Positions 1-6,697 of a stretch of DNA of 21,201 nucleotides are shown here, piece by piece. This DNA is from a virus, in the IMG/VR virus record IMGVR_UViG_3300033981_002212, positions 1-21,201 of that record; one strand, written 5' to 3'. The position numbers and the translations under genes were made by a program. The number at the start of each line of letters is the position of its first letter. Position 1 is the stretch's first letter. The notes below the pieces were generated by a model. It did no database searches, had not been told where the DNA came from, and saw nothing but the letters and a program-made list of their open reading frames with translations.

Positions 1-2
1 AA

Positions 3-512
3 TGGTTGCAACTTGGTAGGCATCAGTTCAAGTCGTTGATCATTGACTCTGTATCTGAACTTCAGGTTAAGTGCATGGATAACATCGCCGGCACTAACCA
101 GATGCAGATGCAACAGTGGGGCGAGTTGCTTCGTCACATGGGCGCGCTTTTGCGAGACCTGCGTGACTTGACAATGCACCCAACGGCACCGCTTGAAGCA
201 GTAGTTCTTACTGCGATGGCTCGTCAGGATAAAGACGGTCGTTACCGTCCGTACCTGCAAGGTCAACTTGCAATTCAAGCACCATACTTCTACGACATCC
301 TCGGCGCAATTACCGTTGAGGACGTGTTCCCTGGTGACCCTACTCAGGCACCGTACAAGGCACGTCGTATGTACGTTGAGCGCACAAACCAGTATGAAGC
401 TGGCGAGCGCGTTCAAGGCAGGCTCGGCAAGGTTGTCGAGCAAGAAAATCTCGGTATTGAGCGAATGCTCGACATCGTGTTCGGACAGCGTCCGCAAGAA
501 ACATCCAAATAA
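3..512 (+). CDS. Sak4-like/AAA_24 RecA-fold ATPase, 3' part only
   Basis: The reading frame is open to the left edge, so this is the C-terminal ~169 residues of a gene that starts outside the window. A Walker B-like strand (SLIIDSVSELQ) lies right at the visible start, followed by a Trp-Gly-containing helix, a strand ending VVLTAMARQD and a G-x-L-A-I-Q-A-P-x-F-x-D stretch. This order is typical of phage AAA_24/Sak4 ATPases, which are RecA-like single-strand annealing or recombination ATPases. The Walker A P-loop must lie upstream and cannot be checked. A DUF669-type DNA-binding protein follows 29 bp later, the usual partner for such ATPases, which supports a role in phage DNA recombination or replication. 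The apparent TTG start at base 6 is not used here because a P-loop ATPase could not begin at Walker B. Confidence 0.7.
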   Translation, partial: WLQLGRHQFKSLIIDSVSELQVKCMDNIAGTNQMQMQQWGELLRHMGALLRDLRDLTMHPTAPLEAVVLTAMARQDKDGRYRPYLQGQLAIQAPYFYDILGAITVEDVFPGDPTQAPYKARRMYVERTNQYEAGERVQGRLGKVVEQENLGIERMLDIVFGQRPQETSK

Positions 513-541
513 CAACAACAAAGAAAGCATAGGTAATAACT

Positions 542-1123
542 ATGAGTACCCTCAATTGGGGCGACCTAATCAAAGAAGCAGGCGATACCGCTGGTGGGTT
601 TGATCCACTACCGGATGGCGACTACGATCTTCAAATCGTTGAAGCCACAGCTGCTGTTTCGCAATCAGGAAAGACAATGTTCAAAGTCAAGGCACAGGTC
701 CAGACTGGTGCGCACGCAAAGCGTCTTGTCTGGGACAACCTTGTTGTTTCAACTGACAACCCAACAGCACTCGGAATCTTCTTCCGTAAGATGAACGCAC
801 TTGGTCTCGGCCGTGAGTTCTTCGCAACAAGCCCAACCAACGCGCAAATTGAAGCTGCAATGAAGAGCAAGTTCTTCCGTGCACAAGTCGGTTCACGCAC
901 TTGGCAAGGTCAGAAGAAGAATGAAATCAAGGCGTACTACACTGTAGCTAATGCTGCATCTGCAGTACCTACTGTTGCAGCTGCTCCAGCGCCCGCTCCA
1001 GCACCTGCTCCTGCTCCAGCACCGGCACCGGCCCCTGCTCCTGCACCAGCGGCAGCGGCTCCTGCTCCACAGGAAGCAGCACCTGCTCCAGCGACGGACA
1101 CTCCGCCGCCAGCACCGTTCTGA
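542..1123 (+). CDS. DUF669-like single-strand DNA-binding protein with Ala-Pro tail
   Basis: A 193-residue protein. Residues 20-135 match the pattern of phage DUF669 proteins: PLPDGDYDLQIVEA, then SGKTMFKVKAQV and a following D-N-L-V strand, ending in an aromatic AYY. DUF669 members are regarded as phage SSB-like proteins often encoded beside Sak4-type ATPases, as here. Residues 146-193 are an unusual low-complexity tail of alternating Ala-Pro, then two acidic residues (one Glu, one Asp) and a C-terminal Pro-Ala-Pro-Phe. Bacterial SSBs end in a flexible linker and an acidic tip finishing in Pro-Phe, so this tail may mimic a partner-binding tip with a rigid linker; that is inference. The ATG is preceded by AGGT at a workable distance. 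A hairpin after the stop suggests it ends a transcript. Confidence 0.68.
   Translation: MSTLNWGDLIKEAGDTAGGFDPLPDGDYDLQIVEATAAVSQSGKTMFKVKAQVQTGAHAKRLVWDNLVVSTDNPTALGIFFRKMNALGLGREFFATSPTNAQIEAAMKSKFFRAQVGSRTWQGQKKNEIKAYYTVANAASAVPTVAAAPAPAPAPAPAPAPAPAPAPAPAAAAPAPQEAAPAPATDTPPPAPF
977..1120 (+). repeat. Ala-Pro low-complexity repeat within the SSB-like gene
   Basis: Tandem imperfect 6-base units of the type GCNCCN encode alternating Ala-Pro over residues 146-193. Third positions vary (gct/gca/gcg; cca/cct/ccg/ccc), so the protein pattern is kept although the DNA is not a perfect repeat, which suggests selection on the peptide. It also produces spurious open frames on the opposite strand and in another plus frame. 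Confidence 0.85.
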
Positions 1124-1150
1124 TCTAGTCAGAACATATTGTTCATAGGC

Positions 1151-1180
1151 GGGCGTGTCTGTCGCAAGATAGGCACGCCC
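1151..1180 (+). terminator. Probable hairpin terminator after the SSB-like gene
   Basis: GGGCGTGTCT (1151-1160) pairs with AGGCACGCCC (1171-1180), a 10-bp GC-rich stem with one G-U pair and a 10-base loop. It lies 28 bases after the stop codon. Only a short T-containing stretch (TCTATGATT) follows, so the intrinsic-terminator signature is imperfect. The position between two transcription units supports the call. Confidence 0.6.
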
Positions 1181-1182
1181 TC

Positions 1183-1230
1183 TATGATTGAATCGTGATA
1201 TCATTTACACACGACTAACACAACGGAGAG
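1183..1230 (+). promoter_or_regulatory. Candidate promoter and RBS for the sugar-activation cassette
   Basis: The gap 1181-1234 holds a -10-like TATGAT (1183-1188), an 8-bp palindrome TGATATCA (1196-1203) and a clear Shine-Dalgarno GGAGAG (1225-1230) four bases before the ATG at 1235. No convincing -35 is seen. The string ACGGAGA recurs before the methyltransferase start at 6698, suggesting a shared leader layout. Confidence 0.35.
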
Positions 1231-1234
1231 ATTT

Positions 1235-2485
1235 ATGCGCGTAGCAATTCTTGAACCAGAGCCAGGGGTAAAAGGACCAACAGCCTGGGCATTTCGCTTA
1301 CGATATGGTTTTCAACAACTCGGACATGAGTGCGATGTTGTTTCGTTTACAAAGAGTGGAAAGACCCGAGCATCTTGGGGAAAGCCACAACCAGGTGGCC
1401 GATGGTGGAGTGAAGCGCCAGATGTTGTTGTAAAGACAGCGCATCTTGTTGAGACGCTTGACACCTATGACATGATTGTGCTTCCTGAAATTAAGGTGCC
1501 ATTGCACGACAAAACAGCAATCAAAGAATCCGCGAAGACTGGCCAGCCAGTGCTTCCAGAATACGTTGATGCATTGCGCAGAACAAAGACAAAGTGGACT
1601 ACGTCACTTCATGGATCGTTTTATCCAGAAAAAGACATTCCATTCGTGCCGCAGCTTCTTGAGTCGCCGTCACGAGGCGCAAAACTCGTCACGATGAGCG
1701 ATGACTCTGCTCGAGATAGCAATGAGCTTTTTAAGTCAATGGACTGGATCAAAGGCTGCATGCCATACATTCCAAAGTTTGACATTGACGCGCCGATAAC
1801 AAATGACTGGACTGTTGGCACCTCTGGGCGCTTCATATACAACAAGGGACAGCCAGTTGTTGCATTGGCCGGCGCACAGCTTCCAGAGCACGTCACTGTT
1901 GAAATCTGGGGATCGTGTTCAGTAGGGCTTGGTCCATCGCCAACATACATTGTCTACGAGCAACTTCGTGACCACTTTGGAGCGCAGACAAAACGCTATG
2001 CTCAGCGTGTTGATCCAACAAAGGGCGCTGATGGAAACATCATCACGCCTTACCCGTGGGACGCACGAATTCCTGGACACGCGCTAGTTCGCTATCTTGG
2101 AAACTACATGGACTCAGCAGCTATTGCATCAAGGTTCCGTGTTCACATGAACCTTACTGCGCACAATTTTGCACGAGGACTTGTTGAGTATTCGTCGCTC
2201 GAGGCAGCAGACGCTGGTGCAATGTGCATTGTCCCAGGTCACTTATCTGATCCACAGTTCAGAATGCTTGTTCTTGACTGGTACAAAGGATCGCCAACGC
2301 AATCACGATTGGTTAAAGAAGACGGCCTTGAGATTATTCGCAAGTGCAAAGAAGCGTTTGAACAATGTCTTGAGATTTCAGATGCTGATCGCTTTAGTAT
2401 CGCAAAGCACAACCGCGAAGTACTTAGGACACGAAATGATCCACGCAAGAGTGCAGAGATATTGATTGAAAGCGCTTTCTCGTGA
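1235..2485 (+). CDS. GT-B fold glycosyltransferase (GT4-like)
   Basis: A 416-residue cytoplasmic protein without signal or membrane segments. The N-terminus (MRVAILEPEPGVKGPTAWAF) is a Rossmann start with a Gly-rich loop, as in GT-B enzymes. Near residue 320 the stretch VEYSSLEAADAGAMCIVPGH fits the C-terminal donor-binding E-x(n)-E region of GT4-type transferases, where a Glu-rich helix precedes an Ala-Gly turn. It probably transfers a sugar from an NDP-sugar donor. The start has a strong GGAGAG site. It overlaps the downstream phosphotransferase by 4 bases (GTGA), so the two are translationally coupled. Acceptor and donor cannot be deduced: phage DNA base, virion protein or host glycan are all possible. 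Confidence 0.68.
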   Translation: MRVAILEPEPGVKGPTAWAFRLRYGFQQLGHECDVVSFTKSGKTRASWGKPQPGGRWWSEAPDVVVKTAHLVETLDTYDMIVLPEIKVPLHDKTAIKESAKTGQPVLPEYVDALRRTKTKWTTSLHGSFYPEKDIPFVPQLLESPSRGAKLVTMSDDSARDSNELFKSMDWIKGCMPYIPKFDIDAPITNDWTVGTSGRFIYNKGQPVVALAGAQLPEHVTVEIWGSCSVGLGPSPTYIVYEQLRDHFGAQTKRYAQRVDPTKGADGNIITPYPWDARIPGHALVRYLGNYMDSAAIASRFRVHMNLTAHNFARGLVEYSSLEAADAGAMCIVPGHLSDPQFRMLVLDWYKGSPTQSRLVKEDGLEIIRKCKEAFEQCLEISDADRFSIAKHNREVLRTRNDPRKSAEILIESAFS

Positions 2486-3243
2486 GGGGTCTATCTGGCG
2501 CCATTGTCATTGATAATGGCGATGGCACTGTTACCAAGTCAGGTGGAATTCCAGAGCGAACACGCGAGCAAGGCGAATGGATCATTCAGCATGGAAGTCA
2601 TGTTTTTCCAAGCATTGTCAGTCTTCTTGACGATGGCTATGTCATGGAAAAGCTTGAGTACATTGACTACTGGAATATTGACAACTCATTTGTTCACGTA
2701 GCTCTTCTTCGCCATGTGTGGTCGCAGCCCGCGGTGGTTCCGCCAACGACAAACACACATAATCTTCTTAAAGAAAAGATGCAAGCAACTATTGATCGTC
2801 ATCTTTCTGGACTTATCAGTAGCACTGCAGCCGACGCTATCATTGCAGACGCAACAAAAGCGGCTGTAGGCGCGTACAGACTCAAGCATGCATTGACTCA
2901 CGGGGATCCTACGGCAGAAAATGTCATGTTTCGTCTTGGCTATGGCAACGTGTTGATTGATCCAATCAGAGCAACTGAAGTCGTACCAGACTCTCCTGCT
3001 GTTGATGTTGGCAAAATGCTTCAAAGCGCCTATGGATGGGAGCACGCCAAGTACAACAATGGAATGCTTGCGTACAGCCACAATGACATTGCAGACATTG
3101 TAAATGATGAAGAGCTATTTGAGGTTGGAGAGGCATGGGCGGTTGTTCACGTAATGCGTGCAATTCCGTATGTCAAACGAAACATACCCGACTCGCTGCC
3201 TCGCGTAATTGAAGTACTACACAGAGCTATTGAAAGGAATTAA
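2482..3243 (+). CDS. APH/choline-kinase-like phosphotransferase
   Basis: A 253-residue protein, GTG start inside the preceding stop (GTGA). The kinase catalytic loop is present as T-H140-G-D142-P-T-A-E-N147, the APH/choline kinase form of the Brenner motif. LID160P is the metal-binding equivalent of DFG and D175 (AVDVGKMLQS) is the conserved downstream Asp. The N-lobe is short: TVTKSGG carries a possible ATP-binding Lys19, and VMEKLEYID looks like the hinge. Such enzymes phosphorylate hydroxyls of small molecules such as choline, ethanolamine, sugars or aminoglycosides. The neighbours are a phosphatase, a nucleotidyltransferase and glycosyltransferases, so its likely job is the first activation step of a small substrate, like the LicA kinase in the LicA/LicC pair. 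It should not be read as antibiotic resistance. Confidence 0.66.
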   Translation: MRGLSGAIVIDNGDGTVTKSGGIPERTREQGEWIIQHGSHVFPSIVSLLDDGYVMEKLEYIDYWNIDNSFVHVALLRHVWSQPAVVPPTTNTHNLLKEKMQATIDRHLSGLISSTAADAIIADATKAAVGAYRLKHALTHGDPTAENVMFRLGYGNVLIDPIRATEVVPDSPAVDVGKMLQSAYGWEHAKYNNGMLAYSHNDIADIVNDEELFEVGEAWAVVHVMRAIPYVKRNIPDSLPRVIEVLHRAIERN

Positions 3244-3245
3244 GT

Positions 3246-3764
3246 ATGGCAACATGGTGTTCAGACATTGACGGAGTTCTCGTTGACTCTCGAAGCTTAG
3301 TCATCGAGTCTTACAAGTACGTTGGAATTGAAATGCCGATGCAAGCCTGGGGCCACCCGTGGCAGACATGGCTGCCTTCTGCGGTTGGGTCGCACGAAAA
3401 AGCTCGCAGGCTTCATGAAAAGAAGACAGAGGCGTACATCGAGGTACTTCGCGCAGGCGCGGCACTAAAGAATGCGCTTCCGTTTGCTGAAATTATGCGT
3501 GCGCTTGAGCACGATATGCGAGCTCGAGTTTTTTATGTCACTGGCGCTGCAAAAGCAACTGCAACTGTGATACTTCAAGAGCTTGGACTTAATGCTGACA
3601 ATCTCGTAGCTGCAAGTGTTACAACTGACGCTCGCAAGGAAATACTTGAAAGCCTTGACTCGTCTGGTGTGTACATTGACGACAGAATTGAAGGAAAAGG
3701 TCCTGCAGAAGAAGCAGGCTGGGACTTCATCTGGGCAAAGCAGGACTGGCGTTGGAAGCAGTAA
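3246..3764 (+). CDS. HAD-superfamily phosphatase
   Basis: A 172-residue single-domain HAD hydrolase. All four signature elements can be seen: D7-I-D9-G-V-L-V-D (motif I, nucleophile and acid/base Asp), YVT99G (motif II Thr), K131 in DARKEIL (motif III) and YID145D146R (motif IV metal ligands). Residues about 20-85 form the helical cap between motifs I and II. It likely dephosphorylates a small phosphorylated metabolite; polynucleotide 3'-phosphatases share this fold but no kinase P-loop is present here. ATG at 3246 follows an AAAGGA-type site and the gap to the previous gene is 2 bases. The next gene starts inside its 3' end with a 13-base overlap. Confidence 0.75.
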   Translation: MATWCSDIDGVLVDSRSLVIESYKYVGIEMPMQAWGHPWQTWLPSAVGSHEKARRLHEKKTEAYIEVLRAGAALKNALPFAEIMRALEHDMRARVFYVTGAAKATATVILQELGLNADNLVAASVTTDARKEILESLDSSGVYIDDRIEGKGPAEEAGWDFIWAKQDWRWKQ

Positions 3765-4483
3765 TCCTTGCCGCAGGCCGTGGTCAGCGTATGGAAGGAC
3801 TGGCAAAGCCGTTCTACAAGCCTCTGCTTGAGATCAATGGCATGCCTTTGGTTGCTTATGCTGTTGAATACGCCTCTGCTTCTGGAGTTGAGCGAGTAAC
3901 TGTTGTTGCTTCTAGTGCAAACTACAACGACATTAGTGAAGCGCTTTCTTCGTATTCAAAATGGGTACGACTTGTTGTTCAAGAAGAACCAGCAGGGCCA
4001 GGACACGCGACAATGATCGGACTGTCTGACGCGGTTCACGATCAAACAATGCTGCTTATGAGCGACAATGTGATGGATCAAGACATTGTAGTTGACATGG
4101 CTTTTAACAGTAGAGTAAACCAGACCGACGCAATCGGAGTCCGAACAGTGACTCTTGAGCAGGCTTCTCGGTTTACAAGAATCCAGCACGCGCAAAACGA
4201 CAACGAAAACTATAAGTTTGTTGAAGGAACAGCAGTCGGAATAGACGATATTTGGATTGATGGAAACGTAAAGGTATGGTGCGGTCCAGTAGTATTTCAA
4301 ACAAGCAGAGCTTTTGACATACTGTCAAATGAATGGGCTAATCGCAAAGAGTCTTCTGAAATGAAAATTGGTCCATACCTAAATACAATTATGCGATGGC
4401 CAACGCATCTGTATGATGTCAAAGCTTTTGATGTCGGGATACCGTCTGCGTACATTGCAAGCAAGAACGGTGACCTAGTATGA
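3752..4483 (+). CDS. Nucleotidyltransferase (NDP-sugar/CDP-alcohol pyrophosphorylase type)
   Basis: A 243-residue GT-A-like nucleotidyltransferase. The signature LAAGRGQRM (residues 6-14) is followed by AKPFYKPLLEING with the conserved Lys-Pro pair. EEPAGPGHAT (78-87) matches the nucleotide-contact loop, D105 in LLMSDN is the first metal ligand, and FDVGIPSAYIASKNG resembles the W-D-x-G-T/I-P-x-x-Y ending of these enzymes. It should couple a phosphorylated sugar or alcohol to an NTP, releasing pyrophosphate. The kinase at 2482 could supply its substrate, recalling LicA-LicC phosphocholine activation or Glc-1-P nucleotidylylation. The start is TTG because the motif begins immediately (MEAVILAAG); it overlaps the HAD gene by 13 bases and the following gene by ATGA. 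Confidence 0.78.
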   Translation: MEAVILAAGRGQRMEGLAKPFYKPLLEINGMPLVAYAVEYASASGVERVTVVASSANYNDISEALSSYSKWVRLVVQEEPAGPGHATMIGLSDAVHDQTMLLMSDNVMDQDIVVDMAFNSRVNQTDAIGVRTVTLEQASRFTRIQHAQNDNENYKFVEGTAVGIDDIWIDGNVKVWCGPVVFQTSRAFDILSNEWANRKESSEMKIGPYLNTIMRWPTHLYDVKAFDVGIPSAYIASKNGDLV

Positions 4484-5484
4484 AAGTGCTAATATGCGGA
4501 ATGACTGCGTCGCAATCTTCACAGGCTTTAAGTCGGCGAAACTTTTCTTTTGCCGGTTCAATTGACTATGCTCTTACTAAAGACGGGCACGAGGTTGTTT
4601 GGGCAGACCCTAGCGTTTTGTGGACAAAAAAAGATTTTGACGAGTATGACGTAGTTCTTGCAGGCGTTGCACCGATGCTCAGTATGACTGCAAACAAGAC
4701 ATACGGAATTCTTGCGCTAATTGCCACACTGTATGGAAGTAAAAAGCTTAGACTATTTGTAGATGCGCCAGAGCCTACTAAGATCCATGCGAGCCTTAGG
4801 TCAATTGACAAAGAAAACTCGCGGTTGGTAAAGCAACTATACTCGTCAAGAAAAGAATTCAAAGAAGTCACGCAAAATAAAAAATCAAAAGACAAAGTGA
4901 TCGCTGGAGCAAAAATATTGCTTTCTGAAAAATGGCCAAAAACTATCTACCCAAAGCTTCCAGTAGATCAGAGCGTGTCTGACTCTCCAGGTATTCCAGA
5001 GTCAATGAACAGTTCTTTCTCTGGCGTAAACCTTGATTCAATATTTATTGAAGACGGCATGGCACTAAAGAACAGGCAGAACTATTGGATTGTTGGAAAC
5101 ACGAAGGCTAAATGGTGCATTGACACTGCTGAACATTTAATGTACCCAACAGACGTAGCCAAAGAAAGCAGAACCTGGACAGACGAGCACGTTGTTGAAA
5201 AAGTGTCAAACTCACTTGGAGTGCTTATCGGTCCACACAATGATAAGTTGTTGTGGTGGTCTCCATTGTTTATTCAAGCAATGAACGCGCTTACTCCAAT
5301 TGCAACAGAGTGGCGCATTAGCTCAACTATCGGTAAAGACTGGAATCATCTAGCGGCTGGAATAGAAGAAATGTCGGCGCTTGATAGATATGAAATTGCA
5401 GTTGCTCAGCGAGAGCAATATGTCAACGTGGTTCGCAACCCTGTACACGCAGTAAATCATCTAAAAGGAGAGATAGGAATCTAA
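4480..5484 (+). CDS. Probable GT-B-like glycosyltransferase, divergent
   Basis: A 334-residue protein starting in the stop of the nucleotidyltransferase (ATGA). The N-terminus MKVLICGMTASQSSQ followed by IDYALTKDGHEVVWADP is a Rossmann beta-loop-alpha of the GT-B type, with a second strand EYDVVLAGVAP. The middle (about residues 95-180) is Lys/Ser-rich and poorly conserved. The C-terminal half has SLGVLIGPHNDKLLWWSP, PIATEWR and a Tyr/Glu-rich final helix, like the C-terminal domain of GT4-like enzymes that tracks nucleotide donors. No firm family could be assigned by eye. Position directly after the activating enzyme makes transfer of the activated group the likeliest role. It shares one base with the next gene (TAATG). 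Confidence 0.5.
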   Translation: MKVLICGMTASQSSQALSRRNFSFAGSIDYALTKDGHEVVWADPSVLWTKKDFDEYDVVLAGVAPMLSMTANKTYGILALIATLYGSKKLRLFVDAPEPTKIHASLRSIDKENSRLVKQLYSSRKEFKEVTQNKKSKDKVIAGAKILLSEKWPKTIYPKLPVDQSVSDSPGIPESMNSSFSGVNLDSIFIEDGMALKNRQNYWIVGNTKAKWCIDTAEHLMYPTDVAKESRTWTDEHVVEKVSNSLGVLIGPHNDKLLWWSPLFIQAMNALTPIATEWRISSTIGKDWNHLAAGIEEMSALDRYEIAVAQREQYVNVVRNPVHAVNHLKGEIGI

Positions 5485-5945
5485 TGGGCATACTATTCAA
5501 CGATTGGCTCAAGAAAACAAAAGAGCTTCAAGAAGAAGCGTACGGAGTCATTTATCATAAGTTTGAAGGCGATCAACCGTACAAGCTCAACAACATCATC
5601 GAGTACCTGCGCTGGAACATGCTTGCGATTGACGACGAGCTTGCGGAAGTTCGCAAGGAAATCTCATGGAAGCCTTGGCAACATGATGATCCATATGTAA
5701 ACCGTGATGCAGTAGTCAAGGAATGCGTAGATATTCTTCACTTCGTTGCCAATATCATTTGTGCTGTAGGTGGAACTGACGAGCAACTTGATGAGTACTA
5801 CGTCAACAAAATGGAAGTAAACAGACAGCGTCAACTTAAAGGATACAAGGTCAAAGCTGACGGCGTAAAGTGCAGCACATGCACTCGAGCTCTTGACGAC
5901 TTTGACACTTCAACATGCCCGGAGGCGCAATGTCCTCAGAAGTAA
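5484..5945 (+). CDS. MazG/dUTPase-2-like all-alpha NTP pyrophosphohydrolase with cysteine tail
   Basis: A 153-residue helical protein. The metal-binding pattern is seen as DDE52LAE55VRKE59 and later VVKE80CVD83ILHF, the E-x2-E...E-x2-D arrangement of all-alpha NTP pyrophosphatases; SWKPW and HFVANIICAVGG resemble the type-2 dUTPase/MazG branch. These enzymes hydrolyse dUTP or non-canonical dNTPs, protecting phage DNA or tuning nucleotide pools. After about residue 125 there is an extra tail, KCSTC (C130, C133) and CPEAQC (C145, C150), that could bind zinc; this is uncommon in the family and its role is unknown. The start is within TAATG of the previous gene. Confidence 0.66.
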   Translation: MGILFNDWLKKTKELQEEAYGVIYHKFEGDQPYKLNNIIEYLRWNMLAIDDELAEVRKEISWKPWQHDDPYVNRDAVVKECVDILHFVANIICAVGGTDEQLDEYYVNKMEVNRQRQLKGYKVKADGVKCSTCTRALDDFDTSTCPEAQCPQK

Positions 5946-6169
5946 CTTGGAGTGAAGTATCGCTAAAAGATACAAACGTTGGCGACATTGTTCGCGTCAA
6001 ACTAAACGCATACCAAGGTGTCGTTGGAGAAATACACAACGGACGCTTTTGCGAAGTACTTGCAGTTGGTGGAGGCGACGTGATTGTTCGCAGCATTGAT
6101 GGCATACTTCCAGAATTACCAGAAACACATCACTCACCATACTCACTGGAGAAAAGAGCACTCGCATGA
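5930..6169 (+). CDS. Small hypothetical protein, possible SH3-like beta barrel
   Basis: A 79-residue protein beginning MSSEVTWSEV. The ATG at 5930 is chosen over the in-frame ATG at 5915 because GGAGG (5921-5925) lies just before it. Alternating hydrophobic strands (VGDIVRVKL, GVVGEIHNGRFCEVLAV, DVIVRSIDG) suggest a small SH3/KOW-like barrel, but no family is recognised. It overlaps the previous gene by 16 bases and the next by ATGA, so it is part of the same operon. Confidence 0.55.
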   Translation: MSSEVTWSEVSLKDTNVGDIVRVKLNAYQGVVGEIHNGRFCEVLAVGGGDVIVRSIDGILPELPETHHSPYSLEKRALA

Positions 6170-6369
6170 GAGCAGCAATTGAATTTGAAGTATTTGGATC
6201 AACGCTAGAAGAGATAAAAGAGCAGGCGTTGAGAAATTGGAAAGAATTTATGGAAAACGACGAAATTGAACTTCCGCATGATACCGAAATACACATTGAG
6301 CCATCGGCGTCAAATGACTATAAAGCAACAGTATATGTAAGAACAAAGGTAGAAAATGACGAAAGCTAA
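6166..6369 (+). CDS. Small hypothetical protein
   Basis: A 67-residue, Glu-rich protein. It starts with a beta strand (AAIEFEVFG), then an amphipathic helix (LEEIKEQALRNWKEFM) and two strands (EIHIEPS, YKATVYVRTKV), a ferredoxin-like or small alpha/beta layout. No known family is recognised. It starts in the stop of the preceding gene (ATGA) and its end overlaps the DUF6378 gene by 14 bases, which argues it is translated despite its size. Confidence 0.55.
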   Translation: MRAAIEFEVFGSTLEEIKEQALRNWKEFMENDEIELPHDTEIHIEPSASNDYKATVYVRTKVENDES

Positions 6370-6637
6370 GAATGGAAGAACTCGCTGTTTGGACGAAGCA
6401 GCCACGATTATCACTGGCCAGCGCGATGCGCAGTACGGCGGTCCAGAAGAGAACTTTACAAGAATTGCCAAACTATGGTCAGTAATCTTTGGAATTGAAG
6501 TTACTCAAGAAGATGTTGCTATGGCGATGGTTGCTGTAAAAGTGGCCAGATACGCTTCTAAGTCTGGATTCCAACCAGATACCTGGGTAGATATCGCTGG
6601 CTACGCTGCCTGCGGGTACGAAGTAGGCGAAAAGTAA
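6356..6637 (+). CDS. DUF6378 family protein
   Basis: A 93-residue protein. Its sequence fits the DUF6378 pattern closely: LDEAATIITGQRDAQYGGPEENF, then IAKLWSVIFG, a Val-rich helix with KVARY and a closing DTWVDIAGYAACGYE. The family is common in phages and prophages; its function is not established, though the helical core with Glu/Asp (E-N-F, D-I-A-G-Y) has been likened to MazG/NTP-pyrophosphatase folds and the MazG-like gene is nearby. Length is normal for the family. The ATG lies within the previous gene. Confidence 0.75.
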   Translation: MTKAKNGRTRCLDEAATIITGQRDAQYGGPEENFTRIAKLWSVIFGIEVTQEDVAMAMVAVKVARYASKSGFQPDTWVDIAGYAACGYEVGEK

Positions 6638-6697
6638 GTTACCACTTTTTCTGGCGTCACCGGATACAGTTGAATAAACGGCAACAACGGAGAACAC

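Noticed and set aside
6-512. Complete gene with TTG start at base 6
   Set aside because: It would start at Walker B without a P-loop; the frame is open to the window edge, so it is a truncated gene.
893-1204. Open frames opposite and alongside the Ala-Pro repeat
   Set aside because: Arg/Trp/Cys-rich and Leu/His-rich translations are what a GC-rich GCNCCN repeat gives in other frames; no RBS, and the SSB-like frame explains the region.
2482-3243. Aminoglycoside resistance gene
   Set aside because: The HGD-x4-N motif is general to APH, choline and other small-molecule kinases; the metabolic neighbours point to substrate activation, and nothing specific to antibiotic binding can be seen.
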